Positions 30,276 through 41,102 of a stretch of DNA of 64,000 nucleotides are shown piece by piece. The notes under the pieces were generated by a model. It was not told the origin of the DNA. It searched no databases and was given only the letters and a program-made list of their open reading frames with translations. Source of the DNA: Paradesertivirga mongoliensis (GTDB lineage Bacteria; Bacteroidota; Bacteroidia; Sphingobacteriales; Sphingobacteriaceae); the NCBI RefSeq assembly GCF_024436395.1, contig NZ_JAFMZO010000003.1, positions 620,001 through 684,000 of the forward strand, written 5' to 3'. How positions within the stretch are numbered: the first letter of the stretch is position 1; each line of letters opens with the position of its first letter. The position numbers were made by a program, and so were the translations under genes.

Positions 30276-32720
30276 ATGTTTAAGAAAGCGTTATTAATTC
30301 TCTTCCTTCTTATTTCCAAAGGTTTTTCACAGGAACTCATTGAGATCAGCGGGAAAATTATTGACACGCAGGGCCATCCTATCGCCTTCACATCGGTTTT
30401 CATTAAAGATCTTATCACCAGCACCATGGCTAACCAGAATGGTGAATACAAAATCAATCTGCCCAAAGGCCGTCAAACCATTATTTTCAGATTTGTGGGT
30501 TATAAACAGGAACAAATTGCCTTCGATGTGAAGGCGGGGACCAAAGTAAATGCGGTACTCGAAAAAGAAAGTTTTACACTCGAAGAAGTCGTAATTGCCG
30601 GTCGTCAGAAAGAAGATCCTGCTAATAAATTTATCAGGAAGGTAATAGCTCATAGAAAAGCGCTCCGATCCACGCCTTCATACTCTTGCGACGTGTACAC
30701 CAAAGGGGTTCAAAAACTGGTTGGGGCGCCTAAAAAGATACTGGGACAAGACGTTGCGCAGGCCCTTAACCTCGACTCTAACCGCCATGGAATATTATAC
30801 CAGTCGGAAACAAAGTCGAAGTTCTATTATAAATATCCCGATGTAAAAGAAATCATGGAGGCTTCTAAAGTGGCCGGCGACAGAGAAGGATTTAGCTTTA
30901 ACAGGGCGCTCGACCTGCAAATCAACCTGTACGATAATTTATTACAATGGGGGCCCTTAGGCAATCAAAGCTATGTATCTCCGGTCGCAGACAACGCTTT
31001 CGATTATTACCGATACCAGCTGGAAGGCACCAGCATACAAAACGAGCATATTATTCACAAAATAAAAATCATTCCCAAAAACCGCTTCGACCCGGTTTTT
31101 AGCGGGCACATTTATCTTGTTGATGGCGATTGGCGACTATACAGTGTAAATCTGATGATTACGGAAGAAGCCCGGATAAATTTCGTCGACACGCTAAAAA
31201 TCAGTCAGAATTTTATCGAAGTTGGAAAAACCTTCTGGCTTCCGTCTGATATCACCTTCAACTTTAAGGGCAAGGTATTGGGCTTCAAATTTGCCGGCTA
31301 TTTTACGGGTCTGTACAGTAACTACCATGTCAATCCCGAGTTTCCGGATAACTTTTTCAAGGATGAGATCATGAGAATTCCGGCCGATGCTAATACCCGC
31401 GACAACGAATATTGGGTTAAGAATCGGCCGGTACCGTTAACCTTCGAAGAAGACATCAATTATCGACTGAAAGACACTGCTGCTGCACAAGCCGAATCGC
31501 AGCATGTGCTTGACTCGTTACAAAAAGAGCGCAATAAATTCAAGCCGCTCAAATTTCTTTTTAGCGGTTATACGCTTCACAACTATGGAAACAAAAGCTT
31601 CTGGCATTTTAACTCCCTGAACAGAACCGTATTTTACAATACAGTTGAGGGCTGGGCCGTAGATTTTAAACCTCATTACAGAAAACAATTCTCGCTGCGC
31701 AGATCGATCGATGTGAGGCCAAGTTTTAGATATGGTTTCAGCAGTAATACGCTAAATGCCAACATTCAGGTAAATTACCTGAGCGATACGCTGCACCACG
31801 AAAGCTTCAGCCTTAACATGGGAAGCGATTTTTTGGATCTGAATAACAAGGGTACAATTAATCTTTTTTACAACACCTTAACCACATTATTCGACGGAAA
31901 AAACTTCCTTAAACTCTATAAAGCAAACTTCTTTGCCCTTAGCGCACAACGCGAAATATCTGACGGCCTATTAATTACCGGCGGAACCGAAATTTCAAGA
32001 AGGTTTCCGCTCAGAAATGCATCCTATAAACCCATATTCGACAACGCAGCAAAGATCTTAACATCCAATAACCCGCTCGATCCGCAAAGGGATATAAACT
32101 TGTTCCCTGTCAACAATGCTTTTAGTATCGACGCGAAGCTGTCTTATACCTATGGTCAGCGTTATACCACCCGTCCAGATGGGAAAATCTATGAAAATGC
32201 CAGATATCCAACCATCAAATTAAACTACAGAAAAGGAATCCCAAAAGTATTTAACTCTGCGGTCGATTACGACTTTATAGCGCTAGACCTGTATCAGGAC
32301 AAAGTGAAGACCGGGCTTTTTGGTTACAGCTCCTTCTACTTTTCGGCGGGACAATTTATAAACACAAAATCGTTGTTTTACCCCGATATCAAGCACTTTA
32401 CCGGTAATCAGACAGCGATTTACAACCCCATATTCCCAAACTTCCACTTCCTGGATTATTATGCGTATGCAACCAATTCCAAATATTTTGAAGGGCATTA
32501 TGAGCATAATTTTTTAGGCCTGTTTTTAAAAAAAATTCCGCTTATCAGAAAATTAAAACTGGAAGAGATTGTGGGAGGCGCCATACTTTCACAACCATAC
32601 AATTCCTACCGGGAAGTTTATTTCGGACTACAACGGCTCATCGTTCGTGCAGATTACGGTTTCGCATGGACACAAAACGGGCAGCGATACCGGGCCTTCC
32701 GGCTTTTTTATGGGTTTTAA
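30276..32720 (+). CDS. Outer membrane DUF5686 protein with carboxypeptidase-like regulatory domain
   Basis: An 814-residue exported protein. Signal peptide about 1-18, then a carboxypeptidase-regulatory-like beta-sandwich (ISGKIIDTQGHPIAFTSVFI...) at about 22-105, then the DUF5686 region whose last ~350 residues have alternating beta-strand character ending in an aromatic (RLFYGF), the signature of an outer membrane barrel. Similar to SusC/TonB-receptor architecture but without a plug domain. Function unknown; substrate or surface transport is plausible. Confidence 0.85.
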   Translation: MFKKALLILFLLISKGFSQELIEISGKIIDTQGHPIAFTSVFIKDLITSTMANQNGEYKINLPKGRQTIIFRFVGYKQEQIAFDVKAGTKVNAVLEKESFTLEEVVIAGRQKEDPANKFIRKVIAHRKALRSTPSYSCDVYTKGVQKLVGAPKKILGQDVAQALNLDSNRHGILYQSETKSKFYYKYPDVKEIMEASKVAGDREGFSFNRALDLQINLYDNLLQWGPLGNQSYVSPVADNAFDYYRYQLEGTSIQNEHIIHKIKIIPKNRFDPVFSGHIYLVDGDWRLYSVNLMITEEARINFVDTLKISQNFIEVGKTFWLPSDITFNFKGKVLGFKFAGYFTGLYSNYHVNPEFPDNFFKDEIMRIPADANTRDNEYWVKNRPVPLTFEEDINYRLKDTAAAQAESQHVLDSLQKERNKFKPLKFLFSGYTLHNYGNKSFWHFNSLNRTVFYNTVEGWAVDFKPHYRKQFSLRRSIDVRPSFRYGFSSNTLNANIQVNYLSDTLHHESFSLNMGSDFLDLNNKGTINLFYNTLTTLFDGKNFLKLYKANFFALSAQREISDGLLITGGTEISRRFPLRNASYKPIFDNAAKILTSNNPLDPQRDINLFPVNNAFSIDAKLSYTYGQRYTTRPDGKIYENARYPTIKLNYRKGIPKVFNSAVDYDFIALDLYQDKVKTGLFGYSSFYFSAGQFINTKSLFYPDIKHFTGNQTAIYNPIFPNFHFLDYYAYATNSKYFEGHYEHNFLGLFLKKIPLIRKLKLEEIVGGAILSQPYNSYREVYFGLQRLIVRADYGFAWTQNGQRYRAFRLFYGF

Positions 32721-32815
32721 GCTCTACCCCGGCCCGCAAGTTATTGGCTTCTGCTAATTTCAGGTAAATATTTGCCTGATCGCTCCACATCATTTTCTAT
32801 TACATACAATAAGCT

Positions 32816-32823
32816 TATCTTTG
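32816..32823 (+). promoter_or_regulatory. -7 box of trhO
   Basis: TATCTTTG matches TAnnTTTG, 39 bases before the ATG at 32863. It makes an upstream TTG start at 32842 unlikely. Confidence 0.5.
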
Positions 32824-32862
32824 CAGCACATTTAACGCTGTTTGCAACAGTATCAGTGCATT

Positions 32863-33855
32863 ATGAATAGATACCACACCTTACTTTACTATTGTTATAC
32901 TACAATAGAGAATGCAGAGCAATTTGCCGCAGATCACCTTAAATTTTGTAAATCCCTGGGCCTTGTGGGCCGGATCATTGTTGCCGAAGAAGGATTAAAC
33001 GGCACCGTATCAGGAACTGTGGATGCATGTAAAACCTATATGGAAAGCATTCATAGCGACCCAAGGTTTGCGGCAACAGAATTTAAAATCGATGAAGTTG
33101 AAGAACCTTCCTTCATCAAAATGCACTGCCGCTACAAATCGGAAATTGTTCATTCGGGCCTTCGCGATCCAAACATTATCGACCCGAAAAAGAAAACCGG
33201 CATCCACCTCGAGCCAAAAGATTTCATGGAAATGAAAGATAGGGATGATGTAGTGGTACTTGATGTGCGTTCCAACTACGAACATTCTCTGGGGAAATTT
33301 AAAAATGCGGTTACACTTGACATTGAAAACTTTCGTGATTTTCCTGCGAAAATTAACGAGCTGGCTCAATACAAAGACAAAAAAATACTCACCTATTGTA
33401 CCGGAGGCATAAAATGTGAAAAAGCATCGGCATTGCTACTGCACGAAGGGTTCCAGGAAGTATATCAGCTGCATGGGGGCATTATAAAGTATGGAAAAGA
33501 AGCCGGCGGAAAAGACTTTGAAGGAAAGTGTTATGTATTTGACAACAGGGTAGCCGTCGACGTGAATTCTGTAAACCCGGTAGTTATTTCGAGATGTTAT
33601 AATTGTGAAAAGATAACTGCGAAGATGATTAACTGCGCAAATCCCGAGTGTAATGAACATTTCACTCAATGCGATGACTGCGGATGGCAACGGGATGGTT
33701 GCTGCTCCGACAGCTGTAAAGAACATCCGCGAAAGCGACCTTATGACGGCACAGGCTATTATGTAAAAGTTCCGCAGCAGGTGAATTTGAATAAAAAAGG
33801 GAGAACCGACTTTTTAAACGACTTAAAAGAAACAGGGAATCTGCAACTGAGCTAA
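32863..33855 (+). CDS. trhO: tRNA uridine(34) hydroxylase, rhodanese family
   Basis: TrhO (YceA) hydroxylates U34 of certain tRNAs using O2, the first step to 5-oxyacetyl or methoxy uridine. It has an N-terminal ferredoxin-like domain ([14 protein letters not shown]), a rhodanese domain with the active cysteine in [12 protein letters not shown], and a C-terminal cysteine-rich zinc-like segment (CYNC...C...C..C...CC). The ATG at 32863 gives the usual 330 residues. Confidence 0.92.
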   Translation: MNRYHTLLYYCYTTIENAEQFAADHLKFCKSLGLVGRIIVAEEGLNGTVSGTVDACKTYMESIHSDPRFAATEFKIDEVEEPSFIKMHCRYKSEIVHSGLRDPNIIDPKKKTGIHLEPKDFMEMKDRDDVVVLDVRSNYEHSLGKFKNAVTLDIENFRDFPAKINELAQYKDKKILTYCTGGIKCEKASALLLHEGFQEVYQLHGGIIKYGKEAGGKDFEGKCYVFDNRVAVDVNSVNPVVISRCYNCEKITAKMINCANPECNEHFTQCDDCGWQRDGCCSDSCKEHPRKRPYDGTGYYVKVPQQVNLNKKGRTDFLNDLKETGNLQLS

Positions 33856-33898
33856 TAGGATATCGCTCTTCCAACTTAACACCGGTAATTCTTTTTGT

Positions 33899-34645
33899 AT
33901 GACAAGGCTTTCTGTTAATATCAATAAAATTGCGACACTTCGAAATTCCAGGGGTGGGAACAACCCCAACCTGGTCGAGACAGCACTTGATTGCGAACGC
34001 TTTGGGGCCCAGGGAATTACTGTCCACCCTCGCCCGGATGAGAGACATATCAGATACCAGGATGTATTTGATTTAAAATCAGCAATACAATCCGAATTTA
34101 ACATAGAAGGCAACTGCCAGGAACAGAAGTTCGTTGATCTGGTACTGGCCAATAAACCAGCTCAGGTAACACTGGTACCCGACGCCCTAAATCAAATCAC
34201 GTCCAATCACGGCTGGGACACCATAAAACATCAGCAATATTTACGGGATATCATCCCTTTGTTTAAAGAAGCAGGGATACGAGTCTCAATTTTTGTGGAT
34301 CCCGATCCAAAAATGGTAGAAGCGGCGGCGAAAACCGGTACAGACAGGATAGAATTATACACCGAAGGATATGCACATGCTTATCATAAAAATCGGGAAA
34401 CAGCAATTGCGCCATATGTTCAAGCAGCCAGAATAGCTGCAGAAACTGGTCTGGGCTTAAATGCCGGCCATGATCTGGACCTGCACAACTTAAAATATTT
34501 TGCGGTTAACGTTCCAAATCTTCTGGAAGTAAGCATTGGTCACGCCCTGATATGCGATGCTCTCTATTATGGACTGGAGCATACCATAAAGCTCTATTTA
34601 AGACAACTTGAGGACGCTGGTTTAGAGCGTGACTTTAGCAGTTAG
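33899..34645 (+). CDS. pdxJ: Pyridoxine 5'-phosphate synthase
   Basis: Condenses 1-deoxy-xylulose 5-phosphate with 3-amino-2-oxopropyl phosphate to pyridoxine phosphate. The sequence [19 protein letters not shown] and the [16 protein letters not shown] and LNAGHDLDL motifs are characteristic; 248 residues. It follows trhO by 43 bases and its end overlaps the convergent membrane protein gene by 4 bases. Confidence 0.95.
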   Translation: MTRLSVNINKIATLRNSRGGNNPNLVETALDCERFGAQGITVHPRPDERHIRYQDVFDLKSAIQSEFNIEGNCQEQKFVDLVLANKPAQVTLVPDALNQITSNHGWDTIKHQQYLRDIIPLFKEAGIRVSIFVDPDPKMVEAAAKTGTDRIELYTEGYAHAYHKNRETAIAPYVQAARIAAETGLGLNAGHDLDLHNLKYFAVNVPNLLEVSIGHALICDALYYGLEHTIKLYLRQLEDAGLERDFSS

Positions 34646-35127
34646 AATTTTTTTCCAAAACCGATTCCGGGGTAGCCCATAAAGCCGTGCTGGTTTTTTA
34701 TAGCAACAATATTCAGCCGCCAGATGAAGTTTTTTGACGTATAAGTTCTCAAGCCAATACCCGGAATATAATTCAGGCTTTGATGCCCAGGCTCTGTTCC
34801 TTCTGTATAATCTATAATCCCGACCCTGAAATCCGCTTTCGTATAGGTAACACCGAACCCGACATCAAGAAAGGTATGATCTTTAATCAGTCTGACCAGA
34901 TAATTAACGCCTACCGGGATAGTTAAAAAGGTGCCGGTTCCGTACGTGCCCACACCTGCCCGAAAGCCCAGCCCCGGCTTATTAGTCAGTTGCCGGCCAT
35001 AATTCAAAGATGCAAGCAATCCGTTGCCTCCAAGTTCAAGAAATACCTCATTTTTTTTGAAAGCATCCTGGCCGAATACGTTAGTGTTCAAAGCAATCCC
35101 TAAAAATAAAGCGAGTACTTTTCTCAT
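34642..35127 (-). CDS. Small outer-membrane beta-barrel-like protein, unknown
   Basis: A 161-residue protein with a signal peptide ([19 protein letters not shown]) followed by alternating amphipathic strands ending in GFGKKF, typical of an eight-stranded barrel. No specific family recognised. Divergent from gcvP, convergent with pdxJ. Confidence 0.75.
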   Translation of the reverse strand: MRKVLALFLGIALNTNVFGQDAFKKNEVFLELGGNGLLASLNYGRQLTNKPGLGFRAGVGTYGTGTFLTIPVGVNYLVRLIKDHTFLDVGFGVTYTKADFRVGIIDYTEGTEPGHQSLNYIPGIGLRTYTSKNFIWRLNIVAIKNQHGFMGYPGIGFGKKF

Positions 35128-35201
35128 CAGGCTTAAATGTCAATCAAATATAGTTTTTTCCACATTCATTTCCTCCCCTTCGGCAAAAGGCCTTTTTTCC
35201 T

Positions 35202-35209
35202 TACCTTTG
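35202..35209 (+). promoter_or_regulatory. -7 box of gcvP
   Basis: TACCTTTG matches TAnnTTTG 26 bases before the gcvP ATG; TTCG 20 bases upstream is a weak -33. Confidence 0.5.
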
Positions 35210-35234
35210 CCGCACCCACAATTCTTTCAATTTC

Positions 35235-38120
35235 ATGAGTTTAAATATCGATTTCCAGGAAAAATTTGAGTCACGTCACATCGCTCCAAGCAGTACAGAA
35301 GCAGACGCTATGCTCCAGACCATTGGCGCCGCATCGCTTGACGAATTAATTGACCAAACCATTCCTAAGCAGATTCGCTTAAAGCAAGCGCTCAATCTTC
35401 CCGCAGCTAAAAGTGAAATCGATTATCTATCCGGATTGAAAGATACCGCATCCAAAAACAAGGTATTTAAGTCGTACATCGGACAAGGATATTACGACAC
35501 CATCACACCACCGGTAATTTTAAGAAACATCTTCGAAAATCCGGGATGGTATACACAATATACGCCTTACCAGGCCGAAATCTCTCAGGGGCGTTTGCAA
35601 GCTCTGCTCAACTTCCAGACCATGGTTATTGACTTAACAGGAATGGAAATTGCCAACGCATCTTTACTTGATGAAGGCACAGCGGCTGCTGAAGCGATGT
35701 TCATGCAATTCAGTCTGCGCAGGAACCAGGCTGCGAAAACCTTTTTTGTATCAGAGGATCTTTTTCCTCAAACCATAGATATTTTAAAAACACGTTCTGC
35801 TCCTTACGGGATAGAACTAAAAATTGGCAATCATCAGGCCGCAGAACTAACCGACGATCTGTTTGGAGCTATTGTTCAATATCCTGCAGCCAGCGGAACT
35901 GTTTATAATTATACCGATTTTGCTAATAAAGCCCATGAAAAAAGCATTAAGCTGACGGTAGTGGCAGATATTCTAAGTCTGACTTACTTAACTCCTCCGG
36001 GCGAATGGGGCGCTGATATTGTTGTTGGAACCACACAAAGATTTGGCGTTCCGATGGGATTTGGCGGGCCTCACGCAGCGTATTTCGCCACTAAGGAAGA
36101 ATACAAACGCAGTATGCCCGGCCGTATCATTGGCGTAAGTATCGATTCGGCAGGTAATTATGCTTTACGGATGGCGCTTCAAACACGCGAGCAGCATATC
36201 CGCAGAGATAAAGCTACTTCCAATATCTGTACTGCACAGGCCTTACTCGCCATTATGGCTGGAATGTACGCCGCATACCATGGCAAAGATGGCCTTAAAG
36301 CCATTGCCGAACGCGTACATGGCTTAACGGTCCTCCTTGCTGATTCGCTTGAATATCTGGGATATCAACAGGCGAATAAATCATTCTTTGATACCATAAG
36401 GGTGAATGCCGGCGATCTTGCCAATCCTATACATGGAGAAGCTCTCAATAATGAGATGAATTTTCATTACTCGGGCTCCGAGATCACCATCTCGCTTGAC
36501 GAGACCAGCAACCTTCAGGACGTTCTGAACATTGTAAGAGTATTTGCCAAAGTAAAAGCAAAGAACCTTAATGATATAAATATTGAGTCGCTGAAAACTA
36601 AACTTGAAGCCAGGGTTTCACCCGAACTACAACGGACATCAGAATTTTTGACTCACCCGGTATTTAATACACACCACTCTGAGCATGAAATGCTCAGGTA
36701 TATCAAATCTCTTGAAAGCAAAGATTTGTCCCTTTGCAACTCGATGATTCCTCTGGGATCATGCACCATGAAACTGAATGCCACTACCGAAATGATTCCG
36801 GTTACCTGGCCGGAGTTTAGCAAGATGCATCCTTTTGCACCGCTGGACCAAACCGGAGGGTATATGCAGATTTTTGATGAGCTAAATAAATGGCTCAGTG
36901 AAATTACAGGATTCGCCGCGATGAGTCTTCAGCCAAATTCTGGCGCCCAGGGCGAGTACGCCGGATTAATGGTCATCCGCGCTTATCATCAAAGCAGAGG
37001 CGAAGGAAAACGTAATATCGCATTAATACCAGCATCCGCACACGGAACTAACCCCGCTTCTGCCGCTATGGCCGGTATGAAAGTGGTGGTGGTAAAATGC
37101 GATATTAACGGAAATATTGATGTGGCTGATCTGCGCTTCAGAGCGGAGGAGCATAAGGACGATCTGTCTTGCCTGATGGTAACTTACCCATCCACTCATG
37201 GTGTATTTGAAGAATCTATTATCGAAGTATGTAACATCATTCATGAAAATGGGGGACAAGTGTACATGGACGGTGCCAATATGAATGCCCAGGTGGGATT
37301 AACCAGTCCGGCCAATATAGGTGCCGACGTTTGCCACCTCAACCTTCACAAAACGTTCTGTATACCGCATGGCGGCGGCGGTCCGGGTATGGGCCCGATT
37401 GGCGTGGCGAAACATCTGGTACCATTTTTACCTGGACATCCGGTTGTAGATATTAATAACTCACAGTCCATTCATGCGGTGTCTGCAGCACCGTGGGGTT
37501 CAGCGTCGATTCTTATTATTTCCCATGCATACATCGCGATGATGGGCGCCGAAGGGCTAACCAATGCAACAAAATATGCCATCCTGAATGCAAATTATAT
37601 TAAAGCAAGGCTAGAGAACGATTACCCCGTTTTGTATGCCGGAAGTAATGGACGTTGCGCTCATGAAATGATTCTGGATTGCCGGGCATTCAAAAACTTT
37701 GGAATAGAGGTTACAGATATAGCAAAGAGACTTATGGATTATGGCTTCCATGCTCCTACCGTTTCTTTCCCCGTTCCGGGAACCTTAATGATTGAGCCTA
37801 CCGAATCTGAGCCAAAACACGAGCTTGACCGTTTCTGTGACGCAATGATTGCTATTCGTACCGAGATTGCCGAAGTAGAAAGAGGAACTATTGACAAGCA
37901 AAATAATCCCTTAAAAAATGCCCCGCATACTGCTGCGATAATCTCAGGGACAGAATGGAAAAAGCCTTATTCGAGACAAGTCGCGGCATTTCCGCTCCCT
38001 TACGTCGCAGAACACAAGTTCTGGCCTTCTGTAGGGAGAGTAAACGATACGCATGGCGACAGAACACTTATTTGTTCCTGCCCTCCGCTTGAAGCCTACG
38101 CAGAAGATGTACTTGCATAA
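35235..38120 (+). CDS. gcvP: Glycine dehydrogenase (decarboxylating), P protein
   Basis: PLP enzyme of the glycine cleavage system, passing the aminomethyl group to the lipoyl H protein. The 961-residue chain is the fused alpha-beta form with the PLP lysine in [17 protein letters not shown] (about residue 708). The other gcv genes are not in the window, so it is a lone transcript with its own terminator. Confidence 0.97.
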   Translation: MSLNIDFQEKFESRHIAPSSTEADAMLQTIGAASLDELIDQTIPKQIRLKQALNLPAAKSEIDYLSGLKDTASKNKVFKSYIGQGYYDTITPPVILRNIFENPGWYTQYTPYQAEISQGRLQALLNFQTMVIDLTGMEIANASLLDEGTAAAEAMFMQFSLRRNQAAKTFFVSEDLFPQTIDILKTRSAPYGIELKIGNHQAAELTDDLFGAIVQYPAASGTVYNYTDFANKAHEKSIKLTVVADILSLTYLTPPGEWGADIVVGTTQRFGVPMGFGGPHAAYFATKEEYKRSMPGRIIGVSIDSAGNYALRMALQTREQHIRRDKATSNICTAQALLAIMAGMYAAYHGKDGLKAIAERVHGLTVLLADSLEYLGYQQANKSFFDTIRVNAGDLANPIHGEALNNEMNFHYSGSEITISLDETSNLQDVLNIVRVFAKVKAKNLNDINIESLKTKLEARVSPELQRTSEFLTHPVFNTHHSEHEMLRYIKSLESKDLSLCNSMIPLGSCTMKLNATTEMIPVTWPEFSKMHPFAPLDQTGGYMQIFDELNKWLSEITGFAAMSLQPNSGAQGEYAGLMVIRAYHQSRGEGKRNIALIPASAHGTNPASAAMAGMKVVVVKCDINGNIDVADLRFRAEEHKDDLSCLMVTYPSTHGVFEESIIEVCNIIHENGGQVYMDGANMNAQVGLTSPANIGADVCHLNLHKTFCIPHGGGGPGMGPIGVAKHLVPFLPGHPVVDINNSQSIHAVSAAPWGSASILIISHAYIAMMGAEGLTNATKYAILNANYIKARLENDYPVLYAGSNGRCAHEMILDCRAFKNFGIEVTDIAKRLMDYGFHAPTVSFPVPGTLMIEPTESEPKHELDRFCDAMIAIRTEIAEVERGTIDKQNNPLKNAPHTAAIISGTEWKKPYSRQVAAFPLPYVAEHKFWPSVGRVNDTHGDRTLICSCPPLEAYAEDVLA

Positions 38121-38160
38121 AAAATAACCCCGCGAGCGTTTGGCTTACAGGGTTATTTTT
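38120..38160 (+). terminator. Rho-independent terminator of gcvP
   Basis: AAAAATAACCC pairs with GGGTTATTTTT across a 19-base loop directly after the stop codon, followed by T-rich sequence. Confidence 0.75.
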
Positions 38161-38225
38161 AAATTTCTGAACTATCTTCTTCAGTCTTTCAATCAAAGCC
38201 GGATTGCCGGCTTCAATTAATCGTA

Positions 38226-38918
38226 TTAATCAAAAGCGAAAACCTTTTCAAGGTTATCTGTATTGCTGCAGCTGATGTTTAAATCTTTAACATAGCCGCT
38301 GCGGATATCGATTACCCAACCATGGATTTGAAGGTCGGTACGTTCTTTCCACGCGTTCTGGACGATATTTGTTTTACAAACGTTGTATACCTGCTCGGTA
38401 ACGTTTAGCTCCACCAAACGGTCCACCCGAAGCTTTTCGTCCGAAATGGAGTCAAGTTCATCCGAGTGCAAACGATATACATCCTTAATATGTCTCAGCC
38501 AATTGTCAATAATTCCGACTTGCTTGTTTCCCATGGCTGCCGCTACGCCACCACAACCGTAATGGCCGGCTACGATAACATGCTTTACTTTTAATACGTT
38601 TACCGCATAGTCCAGCACGCTAAGCATATTCATATCGGTATGAACACAAACATTCGCAATGTTTCGATGAACAAATATTTCACCTGGCTTGGTTCCCGTT
38701 AGCTGGTTGGCAGGAACACGACTGTCTGAACAACCTATCCATAAAACTTCTGGATTCTGCCCTTCGGCAAGTCTTTTGAAATAGTCCGGATCGTTGCTTA
38801 CTATCCCTTCAACGAAGTTTTTATTTCCCTGGAGTAATGAGTCGTAACTTTTAGAATCCTTTGCGCTGGCATCTCCAGCAGGAAGGCCTGCAGAGATATC
38901 TTTATTGTTGGATGCCAT
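38226..38918 (-). CDS. Beta-class carbonic anhydrase
   Basis: Interconverts CO2 and bicarbonate. Zinc ligands and catalytic dyad are visible: CSDSRVP (Cys, Asp, Arg) and HYGCGG (His, Cys). 230 residues. It starts 6 bp after the SulP transporter stop, a pairing that suggests coupled bicarbonate transport and hydration. Confidence 0.95.
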   Translation of the reverse strand: MASNNKDISAGLPAGDASAKDSKSYDSLLQGNKNFVEGIVSNDPDYFKRLAEGQNPEVLWIGCSDSRVPANQLTGTKPGEIFVHRNIANVCVHTDMNMLSVLDYAVNVLKVKHVIVAGHYGCGGVAAAMGNKQVGIIDNWLRHIKDVYRLHSDELDSISDEKLRVDRLVELNVTEQVYNVCKTNIVQNAWKERTDLQIHGWVIDIRSGYVKDLNISCSNTDNLEKVFAFD

Positions 38919-38924
38919 GTTTGG

Positions 38925-40529
38925 TTAAACGTTTTCTGGTTTATAAATCAGTTCCTTAAGTTTTGGAATATCATACTTGTCTTTGATATTCACCAGCTCT
39001 ACAATTATAGCTTTGGTATAGGCATTATGTTTAAAGTTGTGGATCACCTCCAGGACATCCGGATCTATATAGCGACAATTACTACCATCAATCCTTACAT
39101 TGGTTTCATGCGGCAGGTGTGCCAGAGTGTACTGAATCGCCGCCTTATTTAAAAAGGATACCTCTTCGGCCAGATTAATGTCAATTACTTTCTTATCTCC
39201 GTGAGAGCCAATCCGATAAAAATAAGGATTCCTCAGATTGTTTCTCAGAATAAAGTAAATAGACACCACCATACCGAGTGCAACACCCTTTAAGAGGTCG
39301 GTAAAAACCACCGCCAAAACGGTAACCACAAAGGGAACAAACTGACTGTATCCGCTTCTCCACATTTTGGCAAAGAGGCCAATTTTAGCTAATTTATAAC
39401 CTGTCATTAAAAGTATCGCCGCAAGGCACGACAGCGGAATAAGGTTAATAACCGTTGGAATTGCAAGCAGGGCCAGCAAGAGCCACATACCATGAAAGAT
39501 AGCGCTCATTTTTGTGCGCGCGCCAGAATTAACATTTGCAGACGACCGTACGATTACCGCAGTCATGGGCAGTCCGCCTAATAATCCGCTGGTCATGTTT
39601 CCTACCCCTTGGGCAACAAGCTCGCGATTAGTTGGAGAAACACGTTTAAGCGGATCTATTTTATCAACCGCTTCTACGCTTAACAAGGTTTCCAAACTAG
39701 CTACTATTGCGATGGTTATAGCGACAACCCATACATCCTGGTTACCTATCTGTGAAAAATCCGGAAATACAAAGAGACCGGTAAACTCTGTGAGCGAGCT
39801 TACTACGGGTATTTTCACCAGATGCTCGTCCTTAATAGCAAATTGTGTTCCTTCAAACAGCTGGCTCAGAACAACTCCGATCACCACAACCACCAGGGCG
39901 GCAGGGACAACACTAAGTTTCTTCACTTTAGGCCAGTAAATAAGAACTACAAGCGATAAGGCGCTTACAATAACAGCCCCATAACTTACCTTACTTAATG
40001 CAGCTGCTAGTGTGGAAAATGTGTTACCACCACCATGCAATTGCTGGAAGCTCTCGTCGCCCTCAAAATCGGTATCATAACCCAAGGCATGTGGGATCTG
40101 CTTTAGAATCAGAATAATCCCTATCGCAGCGAGCATTCCTTCGATTACTGATGAAGGAAAATAGTTCGCGATGGTGCCCGCCTTAATAAATCCCAAAATT
40201 ACTTGCATTACTCCGGCAAGCAATATGGCCAAAAGAAATGTGGGATAAGCTCCCAATTGAGTAATTGCTCCGAAAACAATCACGGTTAAACCCGCCGCCG
40301 GGCCACTTACACTTAATTGCGAGCCACTAAAAGACGCAACAACAATTCCACCTATAATTCCGGTTAACACACCTGCAAACAGGGGTGCACCCGAAGCTAA
40401 TGCAATACCAAGACAAAGAGGTAAAGCAACCAAAAAAACAACTATACTAGCCGGTAAATCCTTTTTCAGGTTTTGCGGCGAGAAAAAATTTTTGACACCG
40501 GATGTCGCAGGGGCATAATTCGCTGCCAT
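38925..40529 (-). CDS. SulP family anion transporter (probable bicarbonate transporter)
   Basis: A 534-residue inner-membrane transporter with about 10-12 hydrophobic segments and a short C-terminal STAS domain (about 430-534). SulP proteins move sulfate, bicarbonate or other anions. The adjoining carbonic anhydrase gene argues for bicarbonate (inference from context). Confidence 0.9.
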   Translation of the reverse strand: MAANYAPATSGVKNFFSPQNLKKDLPASIVVFLVALPLCLGIALASGAPLFAGVLTGIIGGIVVASFSGSQLSVSGPAAGLTVIVFGAITQLGAYPTFLLAILLAGVMQVILGFIKAGTIANYFPSSVIEGMLAAIGIILILKQIPHALGYDTDFEGDESFQQLHGGGNTFSTLAAALSKVSYGAVIVSALSLVVLIYWPKVKKLSVVPAALVVVVIGVVLSQLFEGTQFAIKDEHLVKIPVVSSLTEFTGLFVFPDFSQIGNQDVWVVAITIAIVASLETLLSVEAVDKIDPLKRVSPTNRELVAQGVGNMTSGLLGGLPMTAVIVRSSANVNSGARTKMSAIFHGMWLLLALLAIPTVINLIPLSCLAAILLMTGYKLAKIGLFAKMWRSGYSQFVPFVVTVLAVVFTDLLKGVALGMVVSIYFILRNNLRNPYFYRIGSHGDKKVIDINLAEEVSFLNKAAIQYTLAHLPHETNVRIDGSNCRYIDPDVLEVIHNFKHNAYTKAIIVELVNIKDKYDIPKLKELIYKPENV

Positions 40530-40617
40530 AAACTTGTGCGTTTAATAAATAATAAGAAAATAAGATTAAAGTCCCGGGGCACCCGGGTATACGTAAATTA
40601 AATAAGAACAGAAGTCC

Positions 40618-40947
40618 TTAGCAGTTTGGAGGGGGGGTGGGTACAGCTGGATAAAAAGCTCTGATATGCTTGTCGTGGTCAACAGTTATCATTTCGGTTA
40701 ACACAAGCAGAGCTGAATGTAAAGGGATAAGACCAAAGTTTCCCAATGTGAAAAACTCCTTTACTGAGGTCTCTTTTACATCACTGGATTTTGCATGATT
40801 CTCAATTTCGAGCTGCATAATAACTGCGTTCACCGTCTTCTTATCGAAGTGCGACACAATTAAGGGTGCTGCAGACAAAGCCATCTTCACGAAGAAGACG
40901 CCCAGAAAAAGAATGCTGTACCATCTGATAGATCTCTCTTTTTTCAT
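40618..40947 (-). CDS. Small membrane-associated protein, unknown
   Basis: 109 residues from MKKERSIRWY. One hydrophobic N-terminal segment (YSILFLGVFFVKMALSAAPL) and an unusual PAVPTPPPNC tail. A start five codons earlier is possible. Lies 88 bases upstream of the SulP-carbonic anhydrase genes on the same strand. I do not recognise a family. Confidence 0.6.
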   Translation of the reverse strand: MKKERSIRWYSILFLGVFFVKMALSAAPLIVSHFDKKTVNAVIMQLEIENHAKSSDVKETSVKEFFTLGNFGLIPLHSALLVLTEMITVDHDKHIRAFYPAVPTPPPNC

Positions 40948-41102
40948 AAAGTCCGGATGCAAAAGTATTATAATTGAAACGATTTTCGGACTTTAACATT
41001 TTTTTTACACAAAAATTAAATTTAAAAGCCCCGTCGCGTGTTCAATCTTTGCAAGGAAAACACATCCCGAAATTATTCTGTACTTTGCTTTTTTAACAGA
41101 CC

